Source: a virus. Taken from it: a stretch of 64,000 nt of DNA. Both the position numbers and the translations under genes were made by a program. Location of the stretch: positions 1 to 64,000 of IMG/VR virus record IMGVR_UViG_3300021960_000060; one strand, written 5' to 3'. Within the stretch, counting starts at the first letter, position 1, and each line of letters begins with the position of its first letter. The notes under the pieces were generated by a model. The model had not been told where the DNA came from. It did not search any database and saw only the letters and a list, made by a program, of their open reading frames with translations. Shown one piece after another: positions 30,718 through 36,519 of the stretch.

Positions 30718-31119
30718 TTACCTTGTTGGTTGCAATACAAATTCTAATTGTTGAGGAAGAATATCAGCACCCAATACGCTATAAATGATTGTCACATCAA
30801 AAGACGCATTATCTACATCTGGGTATGCTTTAACACTTATTAATTCCACTCTTGGTTCATAATTTTCAATTGATGTTTTAATTTCTTCCTGAATTAAAGA
30901 GGCACTAATGTCATCGATGTTCTCAAAAAGTGATCTAGTCACATCTGAACCAAAATTTTGATCGAAAAACTTTTCTCCAGGGAGAGTGAAGATGATATTT
31001 CTTATAGAACGCGCAATTGCATTCTCATTTTTAATACCAATAATGTCATTATTCAGAGGATTACTCTGAAATGACATACTGATATCTTTGAAACCCTGGC
31101 TTACCCTCTCTAAAGGCAT
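30718..31119 (-). CDS. 25: Baseplate wedge protein gp25
   Basis: A 133-residue protein (T4 gp25 is 132) of the gp25/gpW lysozyme-like baseplate family. Conserved segments are FKDISMSFQSNPLNNDIIGI, NAIARSIRNIIFTLPGEKFF..NFG and IK..IE.YEPRV.L..V, including the EPRV motif near residue 95. It joins gp6 and gp53 in the wedge and contacts the tail tube. The start codon ATG lies in AATAAATG. The stop directly abuts gp6. Confidence 0.95.
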   Translation of the reverse strand: MPLERVSQGFKDISMSFQSNPLNNDIIGIKNENAIARSIRNIIFTLPGEKFFDQNFGSDVTRSLFENIDDISASLIQEEIKTSIENYEPRVELISVKAYPDVDNASFDVTIIYSVLGADILPQQLEFVLQPTR

Positions 31120-31147
31120 TTATTAATACAATTCTACCTTATTTAGA

Positions 31148-31348
31148 CTAGTTTTCTATATTCTCTCTCAAAAATAAATCAGTCTCTATATTATGGTCAC
31201 TTCTCTTTGGAGTCATATCATCATTATTGATCTCACGAAGCATTCTACCTTCGTTTGTGTTCTTTGGAGTAGACCAATAATCAGTGATTAAACTTGTTGT
31301 ACCCCATGCTTTATACATGTATTCGGAGTTTCTATCTGGATTTGTCAT
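31148..31348 (-). CDS. 66-residue conserved small protein upstream of gp25
   Basis: MTNPDRNSEYMYKAWGTTSL continues into ITDYWSTPKNTNEGRMLREI. The protein is hydrophilic, has no membrane segment or cysteine and is not one I can name. It is encoded 28 bases upstream of gp25 in the same direction, so it is likely cotranscribed with baseplate genes. Its size is much smaller than gp53, which is the gene often seen near gp25, and the sequence does not look like gp53. Confidence 0.65.
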   Translation of the reverse strand: MTNPDRNSEYMYKAWGTTSLITDYWSTPKNTNEGRMLREINNDDMTPKRSDHNIETDLFLRENIEN

Positions 31349-31397
31349 TTTTATTCCTTATTGATTAGTTTTTGAAGGTTGTGTTTTGATTTATGTG

Positions 31398-32060
31398 TTA
31401 GTCATCACTGACTTCACGTTCCTGAGCAGTTTTCCAGAAGTATTCATCCTCTCTACCCATACCAAGTCGTTTAAATCCATTTTCAACTTGATAAAATTCA
31501 GTCGAAACTTTGAAATCTGGCATTAATGGATCAACAGGTGTTAAACTATTGTCAAAAATACGTAAACGATTATTTGGATAAAGTGCATACTGCCCATTAT
31601 CTAGTTCGATTAGGTTATGTGACTTGTGTTCAGCTGGATTCTCACTCGTTGCATAGTCAATCATATCACAATCTTGATGATAATTGTCTATCGTACAAAT
31701 ATAAGTACCCTTTTGAATACTATGATCGCGAGTATAGCATTCATAATCCATTGAACCAATGAATTGCTTATGAATTGATACCACTCCATAATCCATACAA
31801 TTCCAGAATTGTAGGTTGGGTAGATCCATATCGGGTGAAGGTGTCTTAGGACTGCTTACAAAGGCACTGATAGGCAGTTTATCGTACATTGCAGCATACT
31901 CTGGTAAGTACGTCTCAAAATAAAAAGCACGCCCAGGAATCGATTTACACGATACCCAGACGCCCTTTACAAATTCACCATGACCAGACTGATGATCAGT
32001 TAAATATTCTTTCCTTACCCATACTTCAACAGAAGGTAAGTTACAAATAAGAGTTGCCAT
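31398..32060 (-). CDS. Conserved cyanophage protein of unknown function (220 residues)
   Basis: MATLICNLPSVEVWVRKEYL with TDHQSGHGEFVKGVWVSCKS opens a soluble protein that I remember as widespread in cyanomyoviruses, usually unnamed. Later segments are LPISAFVSSPKTPSPDMDLP, LQFWNCMDYGVVSIHKQFIG and GQYALYPNNRLRIFDNSLTP. It contains several aromatic and histidine residues but no catalytic motif I recognise. It is the first gene upstream of the gp25 unit and follows a small basic gene; the region is shared with baseplate genes, so a late function is plausible. Confidence 0.8.
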   Translation of the reverse strand: MATLICNLPSVEVWVRKEYLTDHQSGHGEFVKGVWVSCKSIPGRAFYFETYLPEYAAMYDKLPISAFVSSPKTPSPDMDLPNLQFWNCMDYGVVSIHKQFIGSMDYECYTRDHSIQKGTYICTIDNYHQDCDMIDYATSENPAEHKSHNLIELDNGQYALYPNNRLRIFDNSLTPVDPLMPDFKVSTEFYQVENGFKRLGMGREDEYFWKTAQEREVSDD

Positions 32061-32081
32061 TATGAATTAATATATCTTCAC

Positions 32082-32216
32082 CTATTTACCCTGACCACGA
32101 TATCTCTTCTTTTTGCTATTACGTGATGTTGCTGAAATTAATGTGTTGACTGATCTTCCCTGACGAGTCTTCTTCGGCTTTCCGGGTACATAATTACCAC
32201 CTTTCATCATTGCCAT
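32082..32216 (-). CDS. 44-residue highly basic protein
   Basis: MAMMKGGNYVPGKPKKTRQG and RSVNTLISATSRNSKKKRYR: nearly one third of the residues are Lys or Arg and there are no acidic ones. I recall the same peptide in other marine T4-like phages. It might bind DNA or RNA, or be a small virion component. The frame begins at an ATG four bases below the stop of the preceding 51-residue gene and its last codons overlap a GGTAAATA late-like box. Confidence 0.65.
   Translation of the reverse strand: MAMMKGGNYVPGKPKKTRQGRSVNTLISATSRNSKKKRYRGQGK
32083..32090 (-). promoter_or_regulatory. Possible late promoter GGTAAATA for 31398-32060
   Basis: The minus strand reads GGGTAAATAGG about 25 bases before the ATG at 32060. 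One base differs from NATAAATA, so this is tentative. Confidence 0.35.
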
Positions 32217-32219
32217 AAC

Positions 32220-32375
32220 CTAATTCTCCTTTACTTTGATTTCAATTAAACTTGGATCTATAGATCCTCCCGAGTAAAAACGCTCCGAAAGATCTTGCAT
32301 CTTCTCACTACATTCTTCTATAGTGAGATCTTTATGCATAATATTATTCTGATAAACAATATTATAATATTTCAT
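32220..32375 (-). CDS. 51-residue conserved small protein
   Basis: MKYYNIVYQNNIMHKDLTIE is followed by ECSEKMQDLSERFYSGGSID and an IEIKVKEN tail. The start codon shares one base with the TAA of the glycosyltransferase-like gene (TAATG), a strong sign of translational coupling. The ending with GGAGAATTAG supplies a ribosome-binding site for the next small gene. No family is recognised; the mixed alpha/beta pattern suggests a small folded domain. Confidence 0.65.
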   Translation of the reverse strand: MKYYNIVYQNNIMHKDLTIEECSEKMQDLSERFYSGGSIDPSLIEIKVKEN

Positions 32376-33145
32376 TAGATGACACGAGTCTTTTCATGAC
32401 CCACACGAATTCTTGGATCACACCAAATATCATACCCTGCTTCAATAGCATCTAAACAGAATGATACATCCTCTCCACACATATCTTGTACAGCACCAGA
32501 TTCAAATACTTGCATCTTTGGTGCAAACCATGGATACTCTAAATTCTCAAAGACTCCCTTCTTAATCAATACCCATCCAAAACCTGTGTAATCAACAGTG
32601 AATGGTTTCTTTCTTTTCTGAATGGAATCAACAGTTTCGTGATTCATTACTCCACCATTCTTCCTGAAATCATCCTCCTCTAACCAGTGTGCAACAGAGG
32701 TGGTTCTTCCATCCTCAGTGGCATACCATCCACCAACTACTTCCTTCTCATTGCCTTCGGCATCTAATGCAAGATCACATAATTGCCAAAACTTCTGTGT
32801 GTCAAAGACAATATCACTGTCAATCCACAGTTGATAATCATACTCTAATTTACCATCCCATGGAATTTGCTTTGGTCCCCTTAATACATTCGCACCTAAT
32901 ACCTTACATCGTGCAAAGTTAACCATTGATGAATAATCTTGACTGATCTGAATACTCATCCCATTTTGTACAAGATCAAAGCACAGTTGTACAAAGTTCT
33001 TTAGAAATGTAAATGAACATCCCCTACCAGGAAGACAAAATACAATCCTCTTTCCTTTCATTCTTTCTTTGATTGCATCAATGTCCCATTCAGGTTCTTG
33101 TCCCTTCTTTGGTGGTGCAGCTTTAACAGTAAATCCTTTTGCCAT
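32375..33145 (-). CDS. GT-A-type glycosyltransferase-like protein
   Basis: A 256-residue protein. RIVFCLPGRGCSFTFLKNFV begins a Rossmann-like nucleotide-sugar binding half, and YDYQLWIDSDIVFD near residue 105 carries a DxD motif typical of GT-A enzymes that bind UDP- or GDP-sugars through a metal. Later segments VVGGWYATEDGRTTSVAH, VDYTGFGWVLIKKGVFE and GEDVSFCLDAIEAGYDIWCD with a terminal VGHEK fit the acceptor-side conserved DxxFc...G.....D....H pattern. It could glycosylate DNA or virion proteins. A TTGACA-17-TAGAAT promoter lies just upstream at 33169-33197. Confidence 0.78.
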   Translation of the reverse strand: MAKGFTVKAAPPKKGQEPEWDIDAIKERMKGKRIVFCLPGRGCSFTFLKNFVQLCFDLVQNGMSIQISQDYSSMVNFARCKVLGANVLRGPKQIPWDGKLEYDYQLWIDSDIVFDTQKFWQLCDLALDAEGNEKEVVGGWYATEDGRTTSVAHWLEEDDFRKNGGVMNHETVDSIQKRKKPFTVDYTGFGWVLIKKGVFENLEYPWFAPKMQVFESGAVQDMCGEDVSFCLDAIEAGYDIWCDPRIRVGHEKTRVI

Positions 33146-33168
33146 TTGATTAATTAGGTTTCAGTTCA

Positions 33169-33197
33169 ATTCTATCAGTGTATGTATAGTATGTCAA
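33169..33197 (-). promoter_or_regulatory. Host-like promoter TTGACA-17-TAGAAT
   Basis: On the minus strand TTGACA (33192-33197) and TAGAAT (33169-33174) are 17 bp apart, ending 23 bp before the ATG of the glycosyltransferase-like gene. This is close to the sigma-70 consensus and suggests early expression of that gene. Confidence 0.7.
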
Positions 33198-33391
33198 TAA
33201 GAATGCTCTTCTGACATATGTTGGGTTATTTCTACTTCCTCATACGTTAAATCCTCAAAAGTATAATCAGTCTCCATAAGACCAACCATCCCTTTGAGGG
33301 TATTCCATACTTTATTAAATTGTCTCTGACTTAAATTATAATATAAACATTCCTTCTTTGCATATATGTGATAAACCTTTGTAGGTGTCAT
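33194..33391 (-). CDS. 65-residue conserved small protein
   Basis: MTPTKVYHIYAKKECLYYNL and SQRQFNKVWNTLKGMVGLME, ending DLTYEEVEITQHMSEEHSY. The sequence is soluble with a likely helix-beta arrangement; I recall similar short proteins in cyanomyoviruses but no function. The ATG follows a purine-rich ACCGGAGATAAA, a good ribosome-binding site. The last bases overlap the -35 box of the promoter for the next gene. Confidence 0.7.
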   Translation of the reverse strand: MTPTKVYHIYAKKECLYYNLSQRQFNKVWNTLKGMVGLMETDYTFEDLTYEEVEITQHMSEEHSY

Positions 33392-33420
33392 TTTATCTCC
33401 GGTAATTTTTTTTGTCTTTT

Positions 33421-33570
33421 CTATTGTATAATCGCATTATATATCAGTGCTATCAAAATCCCTAGGGGGACTAATACAATTTTACCCATTGTCTTTGGAT
33501 ACCTGATTATCCAGCCTGCGAAAATAACCTTCCAGAAATTCCAATATGGTGCGCGTTTTTTTATCTTCAA
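33421..33570 (-). CDS. Possible 49-residue membrane protein with TTG start
   Basis: The frame is open from an in-frame TAA at the late promoter to a TAG at 33421, but has no ATG before residue 29. A TTG start gives LKIKKRAPYWNFWKVIFAGW with a basic amphipathic N-terminus, then KIVLVPLGILIALIYNAIIQ, one clear transmembrane helix at the C-terminus. The canonical late promoter TATAAATA at 33610-33617 sits 40 bases upstream, which supports a real gene. The upstream bases CCGAGAA are a weak ribosome-binding site. The start is uncertain; the coding character (basic, then hydrophobic, no stops) is the main support. Confidence 0.42.
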   Translation of the reverse strand: MKIKKRAPYWNFWKVIFAGWIIRYPKTMGKIVLVPLGILIALIYNAIIQ

Positions 33571-33609
33571 AGGATTAATTATATTCTCGGAAAATTTTTT
33601 TGGTTTCGA

Positions 33610-33617
33610 TATTTATA
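33610..33617 (-). promoter_or_regulatory. Canonical late promoter TATAAATA
   Basis: The minus strand reads ATCTATAAATATCG, a perfect T4-type late box, 40 bases before the TTG-started membrane protein frame and 219 bases before the gene at 33194-33391. Confidence 0.75.
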
Positions 33618-33701
33618 GATCGATTTGTCACCTCTGTAGGTTAGGGTAGTATGCGATTTTTATATACACAACGCCCCCCATAAAACACTGCTGTTAAATG
33701 T

Positions 33702-33730
33702 ATAATAGCACGAAGGTTAACTGTTGTCAA
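33702..33730 (-). promoter_or_regulatory. Host-like promoter TTGACA-17-TATTAT
   Basis: TTGACA (33725-33730) and TATTAT (33702-33707) on the minus strand are exactly 17 bp apart. It lies just below the stop of the 44-residue gene and would fire toward 33570 and the genes beyond, with a leader of about 120 bases. Confidence 0.78.
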
Positions 33731-33754
33731 CCCCCATGCTACTAAGTATCACAT

Positions 33755-33889
33755 TCAGAACAGAATCTCTGCAATCTCATTCACATCTTGCTCACTGGCA
33801 ATATCAGCAGCAATAACATCTAGGATCGATAAGATATCGTTGCCAGTGTTACCAACCTTGAGCATACCAAGTGCAGTTTCAAGAGACAT
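33755..33889 (-). CDS. 44-residue protein, GNDIL family
   Basis: MSLETALGMLKVGNTGNDIL then SILDVIAADIASEQDVNEIA and EILF. All-helical acidic peptide. It is a paralogue of the 30-residue protein at 34861-34953 (NGNDILLILEAIEAL); the core GNDIL-ILD/E-I is shared. I recall related peptides in many cyanophages. Its leader carries CACTAACTAACAC and a CCTGGTGATG block that are also found upstream of the paralogue, so the two genes probably share post-transcriptional or transcriptional control. Confidence 0.65.
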   Translation of the reverse strand: MSLETALGMLKVGNTGNDILSILDVIAADIASEQDVNEIAEILF

Positions 33890-33904
33890 AATAAAGAAGA
33901 AAAG

Positions 33905-33917
33905 TGTTAGTTAGTGA
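33905..33917 (-). repeat. Leader repeat CACTAACTAACAC, copy 1
   Basis: Minus-strand CACTAACTAACAC lies 15 bases before the ATG at 33889. The same block precedes three other small genes (34960-34972, 37239-37252, 38508-38521). Confidence 0.6.
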
Positions 33918-33961
33918 TGGTGAGTTTAATGACATCACCAGGTCAAAGTAGTCGCGCTAGA

Positions 33962-34177
33962 TCAATACTGGTCGCTGCGACGACCTGACAGACAGCAGCG
34001 ATATTGTGTGTCTGTTGCTTGTAACTTAGTGCGTCTCTTATTACCTTGAAGACGAACACCAAACAATGACCTTTTAGGTCCTCTTTGAGGATTTAAACGT
34101 GTCACCTTAACATCGCCACGAATTTCTGCGATGAGCAGATCTAACGGAGTTGATGCTGCAATGTCAGAAATAGTCAT
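33962..34177 (-). CDS. 71-residue basic protein
   Basis: MTISDIAASTPLDLLIAEIR is followed by GDVKVTRLNPQRGPKRSLFG and a basic, Cys-containing C-terminus (NKRRTKLQATDTQYRCCLSG). The first 20 residues are a likely helix. The gene starts 30 bases after the repeated TTACTCACC element, the same arrangement as for several neighbours, which supports it being real. No family recognised; nucleic-acid binding is possible from charge alone. Confidence 0.6.
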   Translation of the reverse strand: MTISDIAASTPLDLLIAEIRGDVKVTRLNPQRGPKRSLFGVRLQGNKRRTKLQATDTQYRCCLSGRRSDQY

Positions 34178-34206
34178 GGGGTGAATCGTTCTCTCACTAC
34201 TAGTAC

Positions 34207-34230
34207 GCTTTAGAGGTGAGTAATATTATT
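34207..34230 (-). repeat. Repeated intergenic element TTACTCACCTCTAAA, copy 1
   Basis: Minus strand AATATTACTCACCTCTAAAG, just after the stop of the 58-residue gene and about 30 bases before the ATG at 34177. One of eight copies; see findings. Confidence 0.75.
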
Positions 34231-34240
34231 CTTACACAGA

Positions 34241-34417
34241 TTACCAACGATCAGGATTACTTAGATCCTCTACGTAGCTGTCAATCACCTTCTCAGATCC
34301 TTCTAATGTGAATAACTCTTCCCAGTTAATCTGATGCGGATCAAAATCATTCATAACCTCTAAATCCAACGTGATGCGATAACGTTGTTTCTGTGCCTGA
34401 CTGATAGCGACTGACAT
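34241..34417 (-). CDS. 58-residue conserved small protein
   Basis: MSVAISQAQKQRYRITLDLE, then VMNDFDPHQINWEELFTLEG and SEKVIDSYVEDLSNPDRW. The pattern RYRITLDLEVM..DFDPHQI.W..LF.LE..E.V..YVEDL is well balanced alpha/beta and reads as a folded small domain, conserved in cyanophages as far as I recall. It has a consensus early promoter (TTGACA-17-TATAGT) 30 bases upstream, and a late box before that, so it could be expressed throughout infection. Confidence 0.7.
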   Translation of the reverse strand: MSVAISQAQKQRYRITLDLEVMNDFDPHQINWEELFTLEGSEKVIDSYVEDLSNPDRW

Positions 34418-34446
34418 GATTGGTGTCCTGTGGTGATGACTTTACT

Positions 34447-34475
34447 ACTATAGAATGCCTGAGGAATATTGTCAA
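34447..34475 (-). promoter_or_regulatory. Host-like promoter TTGACA-17-TATAGT
   Basis: Minus-strand TTGACA (34470-34475) and TATAGT (34447-34452), 17 bp apart, 30 bp before the ATG of the 58-residue gene. Near-perfect sigma-70 consensus. Confidence 0.82.
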
Positions 34476-34487
34476 TCTTCTAAGGGT

Positions 34488-34495
34488 TATTTATA
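34488..34495 (-). promoter_or_regulatory. Canonical late promoter TATAAATA
   Basis: Minus strand TTTTTATAAATAACCC, 71 bases before the ATG at 34417 and just upstream of the early promoter for the same gene. Confidence 0.65.
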
Positions 34496-34550
34496 AAAAA
34501 GTCTTATATTTTACAAATGTCAAGTCCCGGAAATACTTATGACCGATCGG

Positions 34551-34579
34551 TTGACATTTCTGCGCGTGTGTGATAGAGT
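34551..34579 (+). promoter_or_regulatory. Plus-strand consensus promoter with no downstream gene
   Basis: TTGACA (34551-34556) and TAGAGT (34574-34579, within TGATAGAGT) are 17 bp apart on the plus strand, opposite to all neighbouring genes. Transcription would enter the repeat and palindrome region 34590-34740 and then run antisense to the small genes beyond. It suggests a small or antisense RNA. Confidence 0.65.
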
Positions 34580-34600
34580 GCTCGCTTAGATAACAACAAC

Positions 34601-34676
34601 TAGAGACATTTAATTAATGATCTAAATGATCAACTAGAGACATTTAAATCATCACAAGTACAAGACTCAGAGACAT
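34601..34676 (+). repeat. Three direct repeats TAGAGACATT-type, 33-34 bp apart
   Basis: TAGAGACATT at 34601 and 34635 and CAGAGACATC at 34668, with AACTAGAGACATTTAA common to the first two. TGATC/GATCA inverted repeats separate the first pair. On the minus strand each repeat reads ATGTCTCT, opening a micro-frame of 7-10 codons. Spacing close to three helical turns is also what iterons show. Confidence 0.6.
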
Positions 34677-34703
34677 CAAAACCACTCAATATGAGAGTAA
34701 TGG

Positions 34704-34736
34704 ATACTATCCTGAGAACGTTCTCAATAATAGTAT
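34704..34736. repeat. 33-bp interrupted palindrome
   Basis: ATACTAT-CC-TGAGAACGTTCTCA-ATA-ATAGTAT forms a 14-bp perfect palindrome flanked by a second 7-bp inverted repeat. It is not followed by a T run on either strand (T run lies 5' of it on the minus strand), so it is not a normal terminator. Confidence 0.65.
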
Positions 34737-34750
34737 AAAAAAGCAAAGTA

Positions 34751-34758
34751 TATTTATA
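34751..34758 (-). promoter_or_regulatory. Canonical late promoter TATAAATA
   Basis: Minus strand ATTATAAATATACT. It would transcribe through the palindrome and repeats toward the 58-residue gene at 34417. Confidence 0.65.
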
Positions 34759-34805
34759 ATACCATTTAAAAACGTTTTTTAATGAATAAGTGTATTAATT
34801 GATAC

Positions 34806-34830
34806 AAAAAAGAGAGGAATGACCCTCTCT
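34806..34830 (-). terminator. Intrinsic terminator after the 30-residue gene
   Basis: On the minus strand GAGAGG-GTCATT-CCTCTC is followed by TTTTTTG, a compact stem-loop with a U tract, 31 bases below the stop at 34861. Confidence 0.75.
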
Positions 34831-34860
34831 ATGTCTTATTCAGTTATATGGACTAAGTGA

Positions 34861-34953
34861 TCAATAGAGGGCCTCAATTGCTTCAAGGATGAGAAGAATA
34901 TCATTACCATTCTGTGCAGATTCAAGAGCAAGGAAGAGATCAGAATTAGACAT
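34861..34953 (-). CDS. 30-residue protein, GNDIL family
   Basis: MSNSDLFLALESAQNGNDIL and LILEAIEALY. Very short, but it is followed by a terminator, preceded by the same leader block as the 44-residue paralogue (CCTGGTGATGAC, then CACTAACTAACAC, then ATG) and shares its GNDIL-ILE-IEA core. These points make it a believable gene. Function unknown; probably a helical hairpin. Confidence 0.55.
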   Translation of the reverse strand: MSNSDLFLALESAQNGNDILLILEAIEALY

Positions 34954-34959
34954 TTAAAA

Positions 34960-34972
34960 GTGTTAGTTAGTG
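34960..34972 (-). repeat. Leader repeat CACTAACTAACAC, copy 2
   Basis: Minus-strand CACTAACTAACAC six bases before the ATG at 34953. Confidence 0.6.
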
Positions 34973-35015
34973 GGTGTATTCGGTGGGTTTAGAGTCATCA
35001 CCAGGACTATAGGAT

Positions 35016-35096
35016 CTAGAGTATAATTAAGATCAAAACGATTGAATAGAAACGAGCATAGATTGATGCCCACTCTTTCTTAGTCTTAACCATCAT
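35016..35096 (-). CDS. Possible 26-residue membrane micropeptide
   Basis: MMVKTKKEWASIYARFYSIV with LILIIL at the end: a basic N-terminus followed by a short hydrophobic stretch. The ATG overlaps the stop of the 115-residue gene as ATGA, the strongest reason to believe it. The hydrophobic segment is short for a membrane span, so it might be peripheral. Alternatively the overlap is chance. Confidence 0.4.
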   Translation of the reverse strand: MMVKTKKEWASIYARFYSIVLILIIL

Positions 35097-35440
35097 GAGA
35101 AGATATAACCATTAGTGAATGTTTCGTTCTTGTATACATTCTTTCCATTAATTGCACCAACGAAGAGTCTTACATACCATTGAAAGTTCTTCTGAAATAC
35201 TCCTTCTCCTCTCTCACAGAACTCAGAACAGAGTGCATTAAGTCTGGATTTAGTTGTATTAGACTGATAACCACCATCATAGATTGTCATCGAATCATCA
35301 GAAACTTCTGCAATCTTGTTACCATGAAGACGAACGATTGAGATTCCTGTCTCTTCATTAAAGTGAACTGTTGTATTAGCATTAGACCAGTTTTGATTTG
35401 ACTGGATTGCTTGGCACATTTGGGATTCGATTTTACGCAT
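35093..35440 (-). CDS. Conserved phage protein of unknown function (115 residues)
   Basis: MRKIESQMCQAIQSNQNWSN and ANTTVHFNEETGISIVRLHG with NKIAEVSDDSMTIYDGGYQS and TKSRLNALCSEFCERGEGVF. The layout M..IE..M..AI..N..W...NT.V......GI..V.LHGN.IA.V.......DGG....TTKSRLNA is a family I have seen across cyanophages and other phages, without known role. It ends in an ATGA overlap with a possible micropeptide gene. Cotranscribed upstream gene ends 40 bases away. Confidence 0.82.
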   Translation of the reverse strand: MRKIESQMCQAIQSNQNWSNANTTVHFNEETGISIVRLHGNKIAEVSDDSMTIYDGGYQSNTTKSRLNALCSEFCERGEGVFQKNFQWYVRLFVGAINGKNVYKNETFTNGYIFS

Positions 35441-35482
35441 GAGTTGTGAAGAGTTGATGTTAATGAAGAGTGTAGTTTTTAC

Positions 35483-35683
35483 TTAACCATGAAATCCTAA
35501 CTCCTCCCAATCCCATTTTACTCCATTTGGTGAACATTCAGGAAGGTTCATAGATTTACAATAGTTAACTGCTGCTTCTTGAGTTGAGAAGATTTTAGCA
35601 GCACTATTGCCTCTTAACATAATTGTTTCACGAATGCTGTCAGAGTTAGTGAAGAAAGGGAAAGTGATAAAAGCAGAAGTCAT
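35483..35683 (-). CDS. 66-residue small protein
   Basis: MTSAFITFPFFTNSDSIRET and IMLRGNSAAKIFSTQEAAVN, ending KWDWEELGFHG. It reads as a small alpha/beta domain with a hydrophobic first strand rather than a signal peptide. The leader contains copy 2 of the TTACTCACC element about 35 bases upstream. No family recognised. Confidence 0.65.
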   Translation of the reverse strand: MTSAFITFPFFTNSDSIRETIMLRGNSAAKIFSTQEAAVNYCKSMNLPECSPNGVKWDWEELGFHG

Positions 35684-35715
35684 AATCGGGGTTGAGTGGT
35701 GTCTATACTATAGGT

Positions 35716-35740
35716 ACAGTTTAGAGGTGAGTAACTTTAT
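35716..35740 (-). repeat. Repeated element TTACTCACCTCTAAACTGT, copy 2
   Basis: Minus strand AGTTACTCACCTCTAAACTG, followed by TACCTATAGTATAGAC; a TAGTAT/TATAGT box lies about 18 bp after TTACTC. 38 bases before the ATG at 35683. Confidence 0.8.
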
Positions 35741-35756
35741 TTTTATCTAATTCGTT

Positions 35757-35882
35757 TTATTGCATTATATTTTCAATTGAATCTTTTCTCTCTTCTAATA
35801 GTTCAATCATATTACTATCTAATATATCGATCATGAGATTAGCACCAAGAATAGTAAACAATGCAAGAAAGAAGATTCTCAT
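35757..35882 (-). CDS. 41-residue protein with N-terminal hydrophobic segment
   Basis: MRIFFLALFTILGANLMIDI then LDSNMIELLEERKDSIENIM: a hydrophobic helix (residues 2-19) followed by an acidic amphipathic helix. It overlaps the previous stop as ATGA and ends 17 bases before the next repeated element. It may be a membrane-anchored or secreted micropeptide. Confidence 0.55.
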   Translation of the reverse strand: MRIFFLALFTILGANLMIDILDSNMIELLEERKDSIENIMQ

Positions 35883-36052
35883 GAGATGACAGGAATAGAG
35901 GTGATTGATTTAACCTTACGTGTATCAAGTTCACGTGCTTCATGATAGATCTTACAATTCAGTTTATATGAATTGATTGGTTTAATGTTGCTCTTGCGAT
36001 TAAACTTAGCAACAGATCCATCTTTAAACTTAACCTCAATATTGTATAACAT
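35879..36052 (-). CDS. 57-residue basic small protein
   Basis: The start chosen is MLYNIEVKFKDGSVAKFNRK, one base after the stop of the preceding gene; an upstream in-frame start would overlap that gene by 90 bases. The sequence forms two beta strands (YNIEVKFKDGSVAKF) and a basic end (RELDTRKVKSITSIPVIS). Eight lysines and four arginines give a clear positive charge. No family recognised. Confidence 0.6.
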   Translation of the reverse strand: MLYNIEVKFKDGSVAKFNRKSNIKPINSYKLNCKIYHEARELDTRKVKSITSIPVIS

Positions 36053-36053
36053 A

Positions 36054-36242
36054 TCAATCAGTACCACCAAACATTTGATCAAAGAGTGACTGTCCTGATC
36101 GTTCATCATTATCCATTCTTTGTGACTCGCGAAGATTAGCAAGAAAGTTGATTTGTGCCTGAATATCTTCTACTTCGTTCTGTAACTTCTCCTTCCTATA
36201 GTTCAAATCCATGATAGACTTGTTGATCTCGATTGTGTTCAT
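36054..36242 (-). CDS. 62-residue coiled-coil protein
   Basis: MNTIEINKSIMDLNYRKEKL then QNEVEDIQAQINFLANLRES: residues 8-45 form a strong coiled coil. The C-terminus RSGQSLFDQMFGGTD could be a partner-binding tail. I chose the internal ATG because its context ACAAAATGAACACA is the same as for the gene at 36786; an in-frame ATG 33 bases upstream is possible. Confidence 0.6.
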   Translation of the reverse strand: MNTIEINKSIMDLNYRKEKLQNEVEDIQAQINFLANLRESQRMDNDERSGQSLFDQMFGGTD

Positions 36243-36278
36243 TTTGTGAATAGTGAGAGAATTGAGTGTGTTCATATC

Positions 36279-36449
36279 TTATTTTGTTGCAGCAAACAGA
36301 TGAAAGATTTTGCTCTGAATATCATTGGCGATCTCAGATTCAGTATCGCCATAATCAGAAAAATCACTCATTGCGCTGCTGATTGCTTCCCATTCTGTTT
36401 CAGTAAAGAATTCGGAGATAGAGCGAAGATCAGTGGTTGTTTTGTTCAT
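36279..36449 (-). CDS. 56-residue acidic small protein
   Basis: MNKTTTDLRSISEFFTETEW, EAISSAMSDFSDYGDTESEI and ANDIQSKIFHLFAATK. Acidic, helical; aromatic residues are regularly spaced. It has no TTACTCACC element but lies between genes that do. Between it and the next gene (36450-36519) a CCGG-based hairpin occurs without a T run. Confidence 0.6.
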   Translation of the reverse strand: MNKTTTDLRSISEFFTETEWEAISSAMSDFSDYGDTESEIANDIQSKIFHLFAATK

Positions 36450-36519
36450 GTGTTAATTATTGCAGATTTGAGGGTGGATTGCAACCGGTCTTGTGCCGGT
36501 TCTCCAACTGGTTTTCTGA

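Larger units (their letters stand above)
34418..34860. other. 443-bp non-coding region with opposing promoters, repeats and hairpins
   Basis: No convincing gene. From low to high: an early promoter (minus, 34447-34475), a late box (34488-34495), a consensus promoter on the plus strand (34551-34579), three TAGAGACATT-type direct repeats spaced 34 and 33 bp, a 33-bp imperfect palindrome (34704-34736), a canonical late box (34751-34758) and an intrinsic terminator (34806-34830). The combination could hold a small RNA, a replication origin or both. Confidence 0.6.

Noticed and set aside
31090-31130. AATAAATG next to the gp25 start as a late promoter
   Set aside because: The box overlaps the ATG itself, leaving no leader.
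33368-33649. 93-codon plus-strand frame over 33368-33649
   Set aside because: It runs opposite to a minus-strand gene end, late promoter and membrane frame, has a cysteine/phenylalanine-rich composition typical of antisense reading, and no ribosome-binding site.
34704-34736. Palindrome as an intrinsic terminator
   Set aside because: On either strand the U tract needed 3' of the stem is missing; the T run on the minus strand lies 5' of it.
34691-34738. 15-codon plus-strand frame within the 34704-34736 palindrome
   Set aside because: No ribosome-binding site, too short, and better explained as a structured element.
36470-36519. CCGG hairpin between two small genes as a terminator
   Set aside because: Short stem without a T run on the minus strand; left unannotated.
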